From: Guyanagaster necrorhizus
Lineage: Eukaryota > Basidiomycota > Agaricomycetes > Agaricales > Physalacriaceae
NCBI RefSeq assembly: GCF_019112545.1
Contig: NW_025064881.1
Location: 256,309 to 320,308 of the forward strand
Direction of reading: 5' to 3'
DNA: 64,000 nucleotides
In this document: positions 47,933-60,237 of the stretch, piece after piece
How the letters are laid out: each line of letters begins with the position of its first letter
How positions within the stretch are numbered: the stretch's first letter is position 1
The notes under the pieces: model-generated
What the model was told of the DNA's origin: nothing
What the model saw: the letters and a program-made list of their open reading frames with translations, nothing else
Database searches by the model: none
Translations under genes and position numbers: made by a program

Positions 47933-48449
47933 TGTTAAGCCCAAGTCTCATGTGACTATCAACTCGTGATGAACAGTTCGGTACCTTGCACTTTGGGTAT
48001 GTCTGACTGAGTTTACAAAGGTTAATAGCGGAAGTGAATCAAGGCTCAAGTAGTAAGAGCTTGAGAGTAGTTTGGTGAAGATAAACTTTAGTTTGAGACT
48101 GGGGTATTACAGCAAGAACTAAGCTACTTAAATACTGTTCTGTTATCGCATTATAAATAACTGTTTACAAAAGATATTGTCTGCTGTAGAGCTGTTTCTC
48201 CTACCATTGCCAGGTCTCCCACAAAAGCTGTTGTCTTGCTGTGGAGCTGTGGTCATGCACTGCAATTTGGGGACAAAAGGAGCATTGTCTCTCCCTTTAT
48301 AGCACACAGCAGTGCAATAGGAGAATGACTGACTGGGCTGCTGAGCTAAACATTCCCATGGTCATAAGCGCTGGTCTAAGCACCCTGACTAAGCGAAGAT
48401 AGGGGTCATTTCCGAGGAAAAAGAAAGAAAAATAGGAAAAATCGTAACA
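47933..48449 (-). repeat. 3' LTR of element A (517 bp)
   Basis: TGTTAAGCCC...TCGTAACA on plus, followed by ttaccccctcc, the complement of the polypurine tract. It is related to the element B LTRs ('aaactttagt.tgagactggggt.ttacagc.agaactaagc' shared) but clearly diverged. The partner LTR is outside the window. Confidence 0.8.
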
Positions 48450-48689
48450 TTACCCCCTCCTTAAGACCATCGTCCCGATGGTTAAGTTAGGGAAGTTCCC
48501 CCCCCTTCAGCAGGAGGTGGCCGATCTGCTGGACCCATCCATTGGACCGCCATCTTCATCATCCTCTCATACCTGTCCTCTGCTATCGGCAGGTCGGTTG
48601 ATGTATATCTGACTGGATATCATCTTCCTTCCTTTTGTCGCCGCATCTTTTTGGATATAATATTGAACATGACTATCCGTCATGTCCAT

Positions 48690-49946
48690 TTTATTAATTC
48701 GATGTTCGTAATCCCGAATTGCATCCTCTGCATTCATGTACTTTTTGTTGATCCATTGATTTGATTCTGGACCATAACCCTTCCAGCTGACCAGGTAGTC
48801 AACAGTTGTTTTTATGCCTCCACCATGTGCTTTAACTCACTGTGTTTTGTGATTTAGGACCTCATCGATTTCATAATGTTCTTTGTCATTGATAAGTTCT
48901 GCCAGTGGTGGAGGTGGTCATTCCTGGTTTGGGAAGGCTGACACCATGTAGGGTGTCAATAATGTTTTGTTGAAAACATCATAGACTTTCCAAGTTGCCA
49001 GGAGTTGCAACTTGTATGCAGAGTTGCCAATCTTTTTGATTACTTTGAAGAGGCCTGTCCATTTGTCAGCCAATTTTTGTTTTGGCCTTGGTAAGTGCAG
49101 ATTCATTGTATCCAACCAAACTTTGTCATTGGTTGAGTATTTATGGGCTATTTGCTTGTGTTTGTCATATTGCTTTTTCATTGTTAGAGCAGCTTTATCG
49201 AGGGCGATCTTCATCTCCTCGTAGATCTTTGTCATTGCTGTCGCAAAGTCCTTTGAGGCCGGTGTTGTTGTATGAACCTGTTCAGTTTGTGCCACTGGTG
49301 GGTTATGTCCGTAATTCACAAAGAACAGTGTTTTACTCATTGCAGAGTGAATTCTGTTGTTATGTTGGAATGCTGCTAATGCTAGCCATTCCGTCCAGTT
49401 GTCTTGTTGGTAACTGATGAAAAGTTGTAAATACTTTTCAATTTCTTGGTTGGCCCATTCCATTTGGCCATCTGTCTGTGGATGATATGCCGTTGAGATG
49501 TTTCATTTGATGTTTAGCAGGTGATATAAGTCGTCCAAAAACTTGGACACGAATTGTGGTCCCCTGTCTGAGATTACTACTTGAGGCATGCCATACTTGG
49601 CATACACCTCATCTCGTAGTATTTTTGCCCATTCTTCGGATGTCAATTCTGTGGAGCAGGTGATCAGAATGATTGCTTTTGAGAAGTGATCGACTATGAT
49701 GATGATTGCATTATAGCCATCACTTTCAGGAAGTCCGGTTATCATATCCACTGAGATGTGAGTCCATGGTGATGAAGGGACCTCATTTGGATGGAGTGGC
49801 GCTGCCCTGGGTTGTGTTGAAGTCTTGCCTCGCTGGCAAACCTCATAAGCTTTGACATATCGGGTGATATCATAGTCCATTTTGGGCCACCAGTATTCTC
49901 TTAAGACTAGTTCCTTTGTTTTAGAGATCCTGGGATGTCCGGCCAT
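48690..49946 (-). pseudogene. element A integrase and chromodomain
   Basis: Frames 49946-49503 and 49463-48918 carry the integrase zinc-binding region ('HPRISKTKELVLREYWWPKM'; the first Cys of the 'CxxC' pair is Tyr, 'AYEVC') and the DDE core ('WTHISVDMITGLP', 'VISDRGPQFVSKF'). C-terminal text follows to 'LLTPYMVSAFPNQE'. Further down, 'EHYEIDEVLNHKTQ' and 'DYLVSWKGYGPESNQWI' (about 48700-48890) form a chromodomain. Several stops interrupt the chain, and the DDE glutamate region near 49500 is split. Confidence 0.8.
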
Positions 49947-50345
49947 CGTGTGATCATGACATGTGGCAATGATATCACTCCACAGTCATTGATCCCTTGG
50001 GATGTAGATTCATTCACCATAACAGATCAATCCCCCTTCTTTCTTTAGGCCTTGCTCATGGTTGAGTGATGGTGCGATTCTTTGATCCCACTTGTGAGAA
50101 TCCCGAGTGGTGCTCTTGATGTGTTCATGCATTTCTTCTTCCATTGGCATAATCATTGCCCAAAAGTGTTCTGGTCATAGTAAAATGACTTCCTTGTTGT
50201 CATCTCCTCTTTGGTTGTGATCGGCCCTGTGGCTGAGGAAGTTGGCCTTCTTGTTTGCTACACCAGCTTTGTGGTGTAGCATGTATTCATACTCTGATAG
50301 TTCTGTTACTCATCAGGCTTGTCTGTGATTAAGCTTTTGAGGTTG

Positions 50346-51722
50346 TCAGAAGTATCGGAGATTTTGGTGATCTGTCCAGATCTCGAAGGTCTGGGCTGCT
50401 CCAATGAGATAATGCTGCCATTCGGCAAGGGCGAGCATTATGGCTAGGAGTTCTTTATCGTAGATTTCATAGTTGTGCTCAGTCACTGTCAGCATCTTTG
50501 ACATAAATGTGACTGGTTGCCATTTATTGTCTTGCTCCTGTGAGAGCATGGCTCTAACTGCACCCTTGCTAGAGTCGGCTTCCACTTGGAATTTCCCATC
50601 TTGGCTCAGTATGGCCAAGATGACGTCTTTGGCCAATCAGCATTTTAGGTTGTCGAATGCTGCCCATTGGGAAATTCCCCAGCTCCATGGGGAATTTCCG
50701 GTTAATTGTGTCATTGGTTGGACTATTTTGCTGTAGTCTCGAATGAACCAGCGGTAGAAGTTTGTGAATCCTAAGAAGGATTGTAGTTCCTTTTTCTTTG
50801 TCAGTTCCAGCTATTCGGTTACTCCCACTATTTTGATGGGATCCATTTGAATGCTTCCTTTGCTGATGATAACTCTGAGGTACTCTGTTTCTAGTACCTC
50901 AAACTCGCATTTTTTGGCTTTGAGGAAAAGTCGGTGTTTCCTCATTAGTGATAGCACTTGTCGTATGATCTGTCGGTGCTCCTCCTTGGTTTTGGATATG
51001 ATGAGGATATCGTCCAAATAGATTGTGACTTTTCTGGTAGCAATGAGGTCTTTGAAGATGTCATTCATCATCCACTGGAATATGGCTGGTGAATTGGTGA
51101 GTCCGAAGAACATAACTGTTGGCTCGAACAAACCACAGTTAGTCCAAAAAGCGGCTTTCCATTCATCACCTTCTTTGATGCATACATTATTGTATCCCCA
51201 CTGAACATCCAGTTTGGTGTAGTATTTTGCGCCCTGAAGTTTATCCATTAATTCTGAGATTAAAGGAAGTGGATAACGATTCTTGATTGTCATCTCGTTT
51301 AACTTCCGATAATCTTGTACAGGTCAGAGCTTCCCATCCTTCTTTTTGATGAAAAAGAAGGGTGATGCTATTGGGGATTTTGATGGTCAGATCCTTCCAC
51401 TAGATAAGTTCTCCTCTAAGAACTTGTCTAGTTCCTCTTGTTCGCTATTGCTAAGTGGGTAACACTTGCAATCTAGATTGGCGTTAGCATTAGGAGTTAA
51501 TTTAATTGCATGGTTCCAGGGTTTTGCCTCGGGTAGTTCATCGAAACTTTCTTTTTCGAATAAATCCCAGTAGTCATGTGCCCATGTTGGAACCATCTGT
51601 TTGAATGTTTTTTCCTCCTTCCTGGCGTTAGCTTTTGCCGCTAGGTCATTAGCATGGTGTACTGCTTGGATGCTGATGGCCCTTTGTAAATCGACAGCAA
51701 GTATTGTTTCACTATCTTCCAT
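50346..51722 (-). pseudogene. element A reverse transcriptase and RNase H
   Basis: Frames 51722-51387, 51293-50811 and 50636-50346. The RT part has '[20 protein letters not shown]', '[20 protein letters not shown]', '[14 protein letters not shown]' and the catalytic YLDD near 51010-51021. The RNase H part has 'VEADSSKGAVRAMLSQE', 'YDKELLAIMLALAEWQHYL' and 'TDHQNLRYF'. At least four stops or frame breaks separate these segments. Confidence 0.85.
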
Positions 51723-51879
51723 TTCTTCATCCCATCGATCTTCAGGATCTTCATCCAGTAGTTCAAACGGAATCTTCCAGCAGTGACATCAAGTGAAGGT
51801 GATGCATCTGGTTTTCCAATTGATTAAGGGGTTGTATCTGATTAACCAATCATGACTGAGGAATACCTCCCTGGTTCCT

Positions 51880-52140
51880 AGATCGGTTATGGCTAAGTCG
51901 ATTCATTCTGAGTGATCACCGATAGTGAGCCTGAGCTCGACATATTTGGTGATCGACCCTGCTTGATTCTTTGTTTCGTTGGCATTATAGACAGGAATCG
52001 GGGCCACTGTTGCCCGAGTAGGTAGTTGATGCTTGGTGATGAAAGCTCGGTTGATGGAACTTCCTGTGCAACCGCTGTCGATCAGAGCAGTGACTGCATG
52101 GGTAGATCGAGATGTTAATGTCTCGATCTGCACCTTAGTT
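51880..52140 (-). pseudogene. element A aspartic protease
   Basis: The minus frame reads 'AVTALIDSGCTGSSINRAF', a retroviral-type protease with the D-S/T-G catalytic triad at about 52075-52083, followed by 'VELRLTIGDHSE'. It ends at a stop at 51903. Confidence 0.8.
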
Positions 52141-52819
52141 ACCAGATCTTGTCTAGAGGACTTAGTTCACCGAATGAACTTTCATGGTCCATATAATTCG
52201 TCAAGCCATTCTAAGGCCTGGCATCTTTCCACTTTTTGCATTCCTGTGATCATGTCATTGATCACCTTCTCGATGCAGATCTTATGTACCCAATTCTTGA
52301 GTACAGCTGCTGCCACTGCTTCGTTTTTTGCATCTTTGATTGCTCGCCAAGTCCATTCAGTATCGAATGGCTTGAGCCAGGCTGGGGGGCTCGCTGCCCC
52401 TGTTCAGCCCAAAGGCAGTTGAGTCTGTTTTATATTTTTAGCTTGATGAACTTTTAATGATGACATACCTTTATTAGGGCTCTCTGCCCTTCTTCGGCCC
52501 TTCGTCAGCACTTGAGTTATTGAAGTCGATTCCTTAGGTGATTCTGGTTTCTGAGTAACGAGGTTGGGTATATTCAAATGCACGCATAATTTAGACATAG
52601 GTGGTAATACTATAGAGGATAAAATGTCAGTCTGTCCAGCAGATTGTGACCTGTTACTTATTTTCTTGGCCGAGGCAGTTGAATCACCTACTGCTCGGCC
52701 CCATCTTTTACCTCCTCGGGTCTGTCGCCCTCCCCGAGGCTTTCATCTTCCTTCATCAATTCGGCAATCTGCACCTGAATCTCTTCTCTCATGTGCTTGT
52801 TTTTCTTCTGAGGGCAGTT

Positions 52820-53680
52820 TCATGCCATGTGGCCCTTCTGGCCACAATTGAAACACTTCCCCCCCCTCTTGAGGCAGTTCACATCTATTGGCTGACCCGT
52901 TCCAGTATATGTTGTGCCTGTACCGGTTTGCTTTGTTCCATAAGAAGTTGAGGTCGAGCCCCCGGGCTTGGTGGATGTGGTTGCATTAGGGGCAGGGGTT
53001 CTTGGGCCCTGTCCCTGTCCCTGGCTTCGATGGCCATAGGCCAGGATGGTTGCTTCCACCTTCTGCTGTTGTTGCTCCTTGTACATGGTGATGATCCAGT
53101 TTTTCCATTCATCATAGCTGACCAGGATATCCCTGCCGATATCGGAGATGGTTATGAGGTAATGGGATGGTAGTCCCATCTTCATGTATTCGACCATGCA
53201 TCCAGTATCGGCAGTGTCTTCTCGAACCCCAGCAAGTGTCCCGAGTTGTTCTAACTTATCGAAGTAGTCTGTGGCCAGTTTTCCGGCCATCTTGAATTCC
53301 TTCATCTTCTGCTTATAGACCTTCTGGACTGCAGAGTCTGTAAATTTATCCCTGATCATTTGTTTGAAGACCGGCCATGCAGGGTATCGATGATGGTCTT
53401 TGGTAGTAGACCAGAAAGTGGGGGTGATTAGAACCCACCACACTTTGGCCTTGTCTGCCATGTGAGTGACAGCAAACGTTACTTTGTACATGTCAGTGAG
53501 GAAATATGGGGTGAACACCTGGAAATATTGGTTGCAGTCAACCAGGAAACAATTGATGTTGTCAGATGCTCCCCGAAATAGATGGGGTTCTGCGCAAAGA
53601 ATGGGTTTGACCTGAAGGATTTGGGTGGTGGCATTGAGGGTGGGCATCAGGTTTAGGAGTCCACCATGCAGCAGCTGCAC
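52820..53680 (-). pseudogene. element A Gag capsid and zinc knuckle
   Basis: A 286-codon frame with the capsid-like 'PHLFRGASDNINCFLVDCNQ', 'KAKVWWVLITPTF' and 'ATDYFDKLEQLG'. The end is the nucleocapsid 'CFNCGQKGHMA', then a stop where element B reads R-N-C. The underlying change GCG-CGG to GCA-TGA is a double CpG transition. Confidence 0.85.
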
Positions 53681-54004
53681 CCACCCCTTTGGAGACCCTG
53701 GGAATGAGTGAAGGGATCCATCGTCGGCAATAGGACTTCCTGGTTTGGGGGCTTCTTTTTGAACGATCCTTCTGTTCCTGATAGTCCAGCCCTGAGCGAG
53801 TGCCTCAGGGTCGTCTTCTGTTGGGGGAGGTGGCTCGGGTACTGGGTCCCTACTGCCTTCGGCTTTGTCTGGAGGCGGCTGTCTGGCGAAGGGTCGCAGA
53901 AAAGAAGGTAGCCTCCATGAGTCAGGGTGTTGCCAGGCTGCCTGTGGTCAGCTTCTGGCAAGCTGAGATGCCATGCTGTGGACGGCCGATGTGGCAAATG
54001 AGTA

Positions 54005-54435
54005 TCAGGAGGATGCCGTTCGGATTGAAGATGCTGTGTCTGCCGTTTTGGATGGCATTACACTCAGTGTCCACATTCTCGGTGCCATTCTTCTGCCGTA
54101 CTTCAGCTTGTATGGTGGTAACGGTCCCATCTGATAATGTGAATATCTTTGATTAAAGTTAAAAATGGCCTGCTCAGTGGCCACATACTGTAGAATCTCC
54201 TCTTTTTCAATAAAATCCATGAAAGTATACCTTTGTCCTAAGGACGATCTTAACCAAAGATCATCCTTCCATAACTCAGCTACCTGCTCTTGGTACAACC
54301 AAGTGAACTCCTCCTCCCTTGCCTTGCGTGCTTCCCATCGTAGTTCTTCATCTGTCATAGGTTTGAATTTCTCTGCCCAGTTAGAGAGCAGATCCCTGCC
54401 CTCCTGATGAAGGTCTGCCTCCTTGGCCTTGTTGT
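54005..54435 (-). pseudogene. element A gag leader, distal part, truncated by element B
   Basis: The minus frame reads 'AREEEFTWLYQEQVAELWKD', 'DLWLRSSLGQRYTF' and 'ILQYVATEQAIFNFNQRY', closely matching element B (frame 62166-60238). Its upstream continuation is found on the other side of B, at 62834 and beyond. Without B and one GTTGT copy the frame would run straight through ('GTNADN' joining 'KAKEADLH'). Confidence 0.8.
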
Positions 54436-54929
54436 TGTTAGACTCAAACCCCACGTGACTATTAACACGTGATGATAAACCGATTGAACCGCGCACTTCG
54501 GGTTAAACAATCAGAGTTCACCAGATGTCAATGTTGTCGATGTGGGTCAAGGCTTTGACAAGTAGTAAGAGCTCGAGAGTAGTTTGGTGGAAATAAACTT
54601 TAGTTCGAGACTGGGGTGTTACAGCGAGAACTAAGCTACTTAAATACTGTTTAGCTATCATGCTATAAATAACTGTTCACAAAAGATATTGTCTGCTGTC
54701 GAGCTGTTCCCCCTTCTGTTGCTAGGCTTTCCACAAAGGCTGTTGTCTTGCTGTGGAGCTGTAGTCGTGCACTGCAATTTGAGGACAAAACGAGCATTGT
54801 CTCTCCCTTCACAGCATACAGCAGCGTAACAGGAGAATGACCGTCTTGGGTTGCTGTGTGGTTCCCATGGTCACATGCACAGATAGGAGTCTTTTCCAGA
54901 AAGAGAAAGGAAATGAAAAAATCGTAATA
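54436..54929 (-). repeat. 3' LTR of element B (494 bp)
   Basis: TGTTAGACTC...ATCGTAATA on plus, followed by ttaccccctcc (polypurine tract complement). By hand alignment it differs from the 5' LTR at 11 positions, all transitions, mostly at CpG. Confidence 0.92.
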
Positions 54930-54961
54930 TTACCCCCTCCATAAGACCATCGTCCCGATGG

Positions 54962-55576
54962 TCAAAATAAGGGGAGTCCCCCGCCCCAGGTGTGAGGTGG
55001 GTGATCTGCTGGACCTGTTCGCCCGTTTGCAGATTCATAAAGACATTGACCGGTAAGTTGGTTGTTTTGTTCTTGCAGAATCTCGAACTGCAAGAGTGGT
55101 GTGTGCGGTGTAGATGTCGCCAGTCGGTCTGTGCAACTCGGTATGTCGTGACTTTCGATGCGTCGCAGGCTGCCTGTGGATTCATCATCTAGTTTTGACA
55201 CATTGCTGTTCGCTGTATGTCCGAAGTGAGAGCTGTTGTGTCCCTTTGTGTCGACTTTGTTGATTCTGTGTTCATAATCCCGAATTGCATCGTCCACGTT
55301 CATGTACTTCTCGTTTATCCATTGGTTTGATTCTGGACCATAGCCTTTCCAGCTGACCAAGTAGTCAATTGTGGTTGTCATTCCTCCCCTGCGCGTCTTT
55401 ACTTTTCTTGTTTTATGGTTCAGAACTTCGTCGATTTCGTAGTGTTCTTCGTCGTCAATGAGTTCTGGTGGTGGCGGTGGTGGTCTTTCTTGGTTTGGGA
55501 AGGCTGGTTCGATGTATGGGGTCAATAATGCTTTGTTGAAAACATCATGAACCTTCCAAGCCGATGGTAGTTTCAA
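54962..55576 (-). pseudogene. element B integrase C-terminus and chromodomain
   Basis: A 204-codon minus frame. Residues ~4-25 carry the GPF/Y-module end ('WKVHDVFNKALLTPYI'). Residues ~48-104 (55435-55265) form a chromodomain: 'YEIDEVLNHKTRK', 'DYLVSWKGYGPESNQWI', 'DAIRDYEHR'. A stop precedes the frame ('LADK-stop-TGPFKVI'). Confidence 0.85.
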
Positions 55577-55651
55577 TTTATATGCGGATGTGCCGACTTT
55601 GGTGATTACTTTGAAGGGGCCTGTTCATTTATCTGCGAGTTTCTTTTTTGG

Positions 55652-56722
55652 TCATGGCAGGTGTAGGTTTGTTGTATCCAGCCATACTTTGTCATTGGCT
55701 GCGTATATGTGGGCTGGCCATCGGTGTTTGTCATATTGCTTTTTCATTGCAAGAGCTGCTTTTTCGAGTGCGACTTTGGTTTCCTCGTGGATCTTTGCCA
55801 TTGTTGTTGCAAAGTCCGTTGATGCTGGTGTCGTGGTTTGCCGCTGTCCCACTTGTGCAACTGGTGGGTTGTGTCCGTAGTTCACAAAGAACGGTGTTTT
55901 TCCCATTGCCGAGTGAATTCTGTTGTTGTGTTGGAATGCCACTAATGCTAGCCATTCCGTCCAGTCATCTTGTTGATGGCTGACGAACAGTCAGAGGTAT
56001 TTCTCGATTTCTTGGTTGGCCCGTTCCGTTTGGCCATCTGTTTGTGGATGGTATGCTGTTGAGGCGTTTCTTTTGATGTTGAGGAGTTTATACAAATCGT
56101 CTAGGAATTTTGAGATGAATTGTGGTCCTCTGTCTGAGATTACGACCTGAGGCATGCCATATTTTGCATAGACCTCGTCTCGTAGTACTTTTGCCCATCC
56201 TTCAGATGTCAATTCTGTGGAGCAGGCGATCAGTATAATTGCTTTTGAGAAGCGATCGATGATCACAATGATTGCATCATAGCCATCACTGTCAGGAAGT
56301 CCGGTTATCATGTCTACCGAGATGTGTGTCCAAGGTGATGAGGGAACTTCGTTTGGATGCAGTGGGGCTGGTCTGGGTTGTGTTGAAGTCTTGCCTCGTT
56401 GGCAAATTTCGCAGGCTTTGACATATCGGGTGATATCATGATCCATTTTTGGCCACCAATATTCCCTCAAAACTAGTTCTTTTGTCTTTGCGATGCCAGG
56501 GTGCCTGGCGGTCGCATGGTCGTGATTCATCACGATGATGTCGCCCCTTAGTTTCTGATCCCTTGGGATATAAATCCATCCGTCATAACAGATCAATCCC
56601 CCTTCCTTTTCTAGCCCGCGCTCGTGGTTGAGTGATGGGGCTATTCTTTGATCCCACTTCTTTGGATCTCTTGTGGTGCTTTTGATGCATTCATGCATCT
56701 CTTCTTCCATCGGCATGATCAT
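55652..56722 (-). pseudogene. element B integrase
   Basis: Two frames, 56722-55991 and 55942-55652, separated by a TGA after 'NQEIEKYL'. The zinc-binding HHCC region is complete ('NHDHATARHPGIAKTKELV', 'CEICQRG'). The catalytic core has 'WTHISVDMITGLPDS', 'VVISDRGPQFISKFLDD' and 'AYHPQTDGQTERANQEIE' with the DDE residues. Element A has CAA (Gln) where B has the TGA. Confidence 0.85.
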
Positions 56723-56902
56723 TGCCCGGAAGTGTTCCGGTTGTAATAGAACGACTTCTTTATTGTCGTCTCCTCCTTGGTTATGATCTGCCCTGTGGCT
56801 GAGGAAGTCTGCTTTCTTGTTTGCTACTCCAGCTTTGTGGTGTAGTGTGTATTCATATTGGGATAGTTCTGTAACCCACCAGGCTTGTCGACGGTTAAGC
56901 TT

Positions 56903-57151
56903 TTATGGGTGTCGGAAATACCGTAGGTTTTGATGATCAGTCCAGATCTCGAAAGTCTGGACTGCTCCGATGAGATAATGCTGCCACTCGGCAAGGGCGA
57001 GCATTATAGCGAGAAGTTCCTTGTCATAGATCTTGTAGTTGTGCTCTGTCACTGTCAGTGCTTTTGATATGAAAGCAACTGGTCGCCATTTGGCGTCTTG
57101 TTCCTGTGAAAGTACGGCCCCAATTGCGCCCTCACTTGAGTCGGCCTCCAC
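56903..57151 (-). pseudogene. element B RNase H
   Basis: 'VEADSSEGAIGAVLSQEQ', 'YDKELLAIMLALAEWQHYLI' and 'TDHQNLRYF'. It is bounded by a TGA at 57203 (also TGA in element A at the homologous site, after 'LKC') and a stop after 'RHP'. Confidence 0.85.
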
Positions 57152-57202
57152 TCGGAACTTCCCTTCTTGGCTAAGTATGGCCAGGATGACGTCTTCCGCC
57201 AG

Positions 57203-58228
57203 TCAGCATTTGAGGTCGTGAAACGCTGCCTGTTGGGAAATCCCCCAAGTCCATGGGGAATTTCCAGTTAATTGCATCATTGGATGGACTATTTTGCTAT
57301 AGTCCTGTATGAACTGGCGGTAGAAGTTGGTAAACCCTAAGAAGGATTGTAACTCCTTCTTTCTTGATGGTTCCGGCCATTCGGTTACTCCGGCTACTTT
57401 GATTGGATCCATCCTGATACTTCCTTCGCTGATAATGACTCCAAGGTATTCAGTTTCCAATACCTCGAATTTGCATTTTTCGGCTTTGAGAAAGAGTCGG
57501 TGCTTCCTCATCAGGGATAGCACCTGTCATACTATTTGCCGGTGCTCCTCTTTGGTTTTGGACATGATGAGGATGTCGTCCAGGTAGATGGTGACTTTTC
57601 CTGTTGCGATGAGGTCTTTGAAGATGTCATTCATCATCCACTGAAAAGTGGCTGGTGAATTCGTTAATCCGAAGAACATAACCATTGGTTTGAAGAGACC
57701 ACGGTTTGTCTGAAAAGCGGCCTTCCATTCGTCACCCTCTTTGATATGGACATTGTTGTACCCCCAACGAACATCAAGCTTCATGTAGTATTTGGCCCCT
57801 CGGAGTTTGTCCATTAGTTCAGAGATTAATGGAAGTGGGTAACGGTTCTTGATTGTCATTTCATTGAGTTTTCGGTAGTCTTGTACTGGTCGGAGTTTCC
57901 CATCTTTTTTTTTGACGAAAAAGAAGGGTGACGCCATTGGTGATTTAGATGGTCGGATCCTTCCACTAGACAAGTTTTCTTCAAGGAATTTGTCTAGCTC
58001 TTGTTGCTCGTTATTGCCCAGTGGGTAGCACTTGCAGTCCAGGTTAGCGTTTGCATTGGGAATTAATTCGATTGCATGGTCCCAGGGTTTGGCATCGGGT
58101 AGTTCGTCGAAGCTTTCTTTTTCGAATAAATCCCAGTAGTCGCGTGCCCATTCAGGCACCATTTCTTCGAATGTTTTCTCCCTTTTACTGGCATTGGCTT
58201 TTGCTGCTAGGTCATTAGCATGGTGCAT
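57203..58228 (-). pseudogene. element B reverse transcriptase
   Basis: Frames 58228-57527 and 57523-57203. 'GRIRPSKSPMASPFFFVKKK', '[18 protein letters not shown]', '[20 protein letters not shown]', catalytic YLDD near 57575-57587, then '[19 protein letters not shown]'. A single TGA at about 57524-57526 interrupts it where element A keeps CGA (Arg), a direct CpG deamination. Confidence 0.9.
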
Positions 58229-58231
58229 CGT

Positions 58232-58740
58232 TCAGATGCTAATGGCCCTTTGTAGGTCGACGGTGAGAATGGTCTTGCCATCTTCCAATTCTTTGTCCCA
58301 TCGGTCTTCGGGGTCTTCGTCTGGTAGCTGGAATGGGATCTTCCGGCAATGACAGCGGGCGAAGATGATACGTCCGGTCTTCCAATTGATTAATGGATTG
58401 TGTCTGATGAGCCAGTCATGGCCAAGGAACACTTCTCTGGTTCCTAGGTCAGTGACTGCTAAGTCAATTCGTTCGGAATGATCGCCGATAGTGAGCCTGA
58501 GCTCCACATATTCGGTGATCATTCCAGCTTGGTTTTTTGTTCCGTCTGCATTGTAGACAGGAATTGGGGCCGCTGTTGCCCTTGTAGGTAATTGATGCTT
58601 GGTGATGAAAGCTCGATTGATGGAACTTCCTGTGCAGCCGCTGTCGATCAGGGCAGTGACTGCATGGGTAGATCGAGACGTTAACGTCTCGATCTGTGCT
58701 TTGGTTATTAAGTCCTGTCCAGCAGTTTTGGTTCAACGAA
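58232..58740 (-). pseudogene. element B aspartic protease
   Basis: 'AVTALIDSGCTGSSINRAF' with the D-S-G site near 58640, followed by 'VELRLTIGDHSERIDLAVTD', 'REVFLGHDWLIRHNPLI' and a TGA at the end ('RAISI-stop'). A stop also separates it from the upstream linker. Confidence 0.85.
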
Positions 58741-58801
58741 TGAATTTTCGTGGTCCATGTAGTTCATCGAGCCATTCGAGTGCCTGACATCTTTCCACCC
58801 T

Positions 58802-59173
58802 TCACATTTTTGTGATCATGTCATCGATCACTTCCTCGACGCGGGTTTTGTGTATCCAATTTTTGAGTATGGCTTTCGCTTCTTCCTCGCCCTTGGCATT
58901 TCTGATTGCTCGCCAAGTCCATTCAGTGTCGAATGGCTTGAGCCACGCTGTGGGGTTCTCTTCCTTTGATTGGTTCGAAGGTGATTGAGCCTGTTTTTCC
59001 TTGTTAGTTTGATGCACAGAAGAGAAGGATGCACCTTTGGGGCTCTCTGCCCCTCTTCGGCCCTTCGTCGGCATTTGAGTTTTGGGAGTCGGTTTCTTAG
59101 GCGGTTCTGGTTTCTGAGTAACGGGGTCGGGTATATTCGAATGCACGCATAGTTTAGACATAGGTAGTAACAC
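58802..59173 (-). pseudogene. element B linker between zinc knuckle and protease
   Basis: Lys/Pro/Ser-rich frame (123 codons) ending 'DTEWTWRAIRNAKGEEEAKA' and 'TRVEEVIDDMITKM'. Element A has the same text in broken form. No known domain. Confidence 0.6.
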
Positions 59174-59250
59174 TAAAGAGGATAAATTGTCAGTCTGTCC
59201 AGCAGCTTGTGACCCGTTACTTGTTTCCTTGGCTGAGGCAGTTGAACTGC

Positions 59251-60204
59251 CTACTGCTCGGCCCCATCTTTTTCCTCCTTGGGCTTGTCGTCTTGCCCGA
59301 GTTTATTGTCTTCCCTCATCAATTCGGCAATCTGCACTCTGATATCCTCCCTCATGCGCTTGTTCTTCTTCTCCGGGCAGTTCCGCGCCATGTGGCCTGG
59401 TTGGCCACAATTGAAGCACTTCCCCTCCTTCTTGAGGTGATCGATGTCGATCTGCTTACCCTTTCCAGTACTTGGGCCCTTACCAGTTCGCTTCCCGTCA
59501 TTTTGAGAAGTTGGGGCTGAGCTGCCGGGCCTGGCAGACATCGTCGCGTGGGAGGTGGAGGGCTTTGAGCCCTGTCCCTGGTACTTGTGCTGTCCCCACA
59601 GGTTTGTGGCTTCCACCTTCTGTCGTTGTCGCTCCTGCCACATCAGGGTGATCTGTGACTTCCACTCATCATAGCCAATTGGAACGCTATGTCCAAGATC
59701 CGAAATGGTCTTCAGATAGTGCAGCGGCACTCCCAACTTCATGTATTCGACCATTCATCCTGAGTCGGCCACGTCTTCTCGGACTCCGGCCAATTTTCCA
59801 AGTCACTCCAACTCGTCGAAGTAGTCGGGGGCCGTCTTGTCGCCCATCTTGTACTCCTTCATTCTTGCCTTGTGTACTTTTCGGACCGCGGGATCCGTGA
59901 ACTTGTCATGGATCATCTGCTTTAGTACTGGCCATGACGAGAGTTGGTGATGTTGTCGAGTGGTTGACCAGAAGGTGGGGGCTGTCAAAACCCACCATAC
60001 CTTTGCTTTGTCTTCGAAGTATGTCATAGCGTAGTTGACCTTGTATATGTCGAAGAGGAAATAGGAGGTGAAGACTTGGAAGTATTGGTCACAGTCTAAA
60101 AGGAAGTGGTCAATATCATCTGAGGCCCCCTTGAAGGGAAGGGGGTCCCGCCCGTATGTCAGTTTGACGTTTAATACATGCACCTTCAGATCCAGAGGCA
60201 CCAT
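59251..60204 (-). pseudogene. element B Gag capsid and nucleocapsid
   Basis: Frames 60204-59803 and 59754-59251. The capsid-like part has 'FKGASDDIDHFLLDCDQYF', 'KAKVWWVLTAPTFWST' and 'APDYFDELE'. The nucleocapsid has the CCHC knuckle CFNCGQPGHMARNC near 59385-59430 and an acidic tail. Two TGA codons (after 'ELE' and 'DSG') separate the halves; element A has CAA and TGC there. Confidence 0.85.
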
Positions 60205-60237
60205 CGGATTTGGGGGTTCCCCGCCAGGGGGACCAAC

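Larger units (their letters stand above)
47933..54435 (-). mobile_element. Ty3/Gypsy chromodomain element A, 3' part
   Basis: Minus-strand chromovirus. In this segment, from high to low coordinate, are the gag remainder, protease, RT, RNase H, integrase, chromodomain, polypurine tract (GGAGGGGGTAA) and 3' LTR. It is inserted in element C (flank ATGCT, 47928-47932) and is itself split at 54435 by element B; its 5' part resumes at 62829. Frame breaks are common. Confidence 0.85.

Noticed and set aside
49012..49417. plus frames over the element A integrase
   Set aside because: Antisense to a clear integrase; the parallel plus frame in element B (55648-55983) is similar only because the underlying minus-strand protein is conserved.
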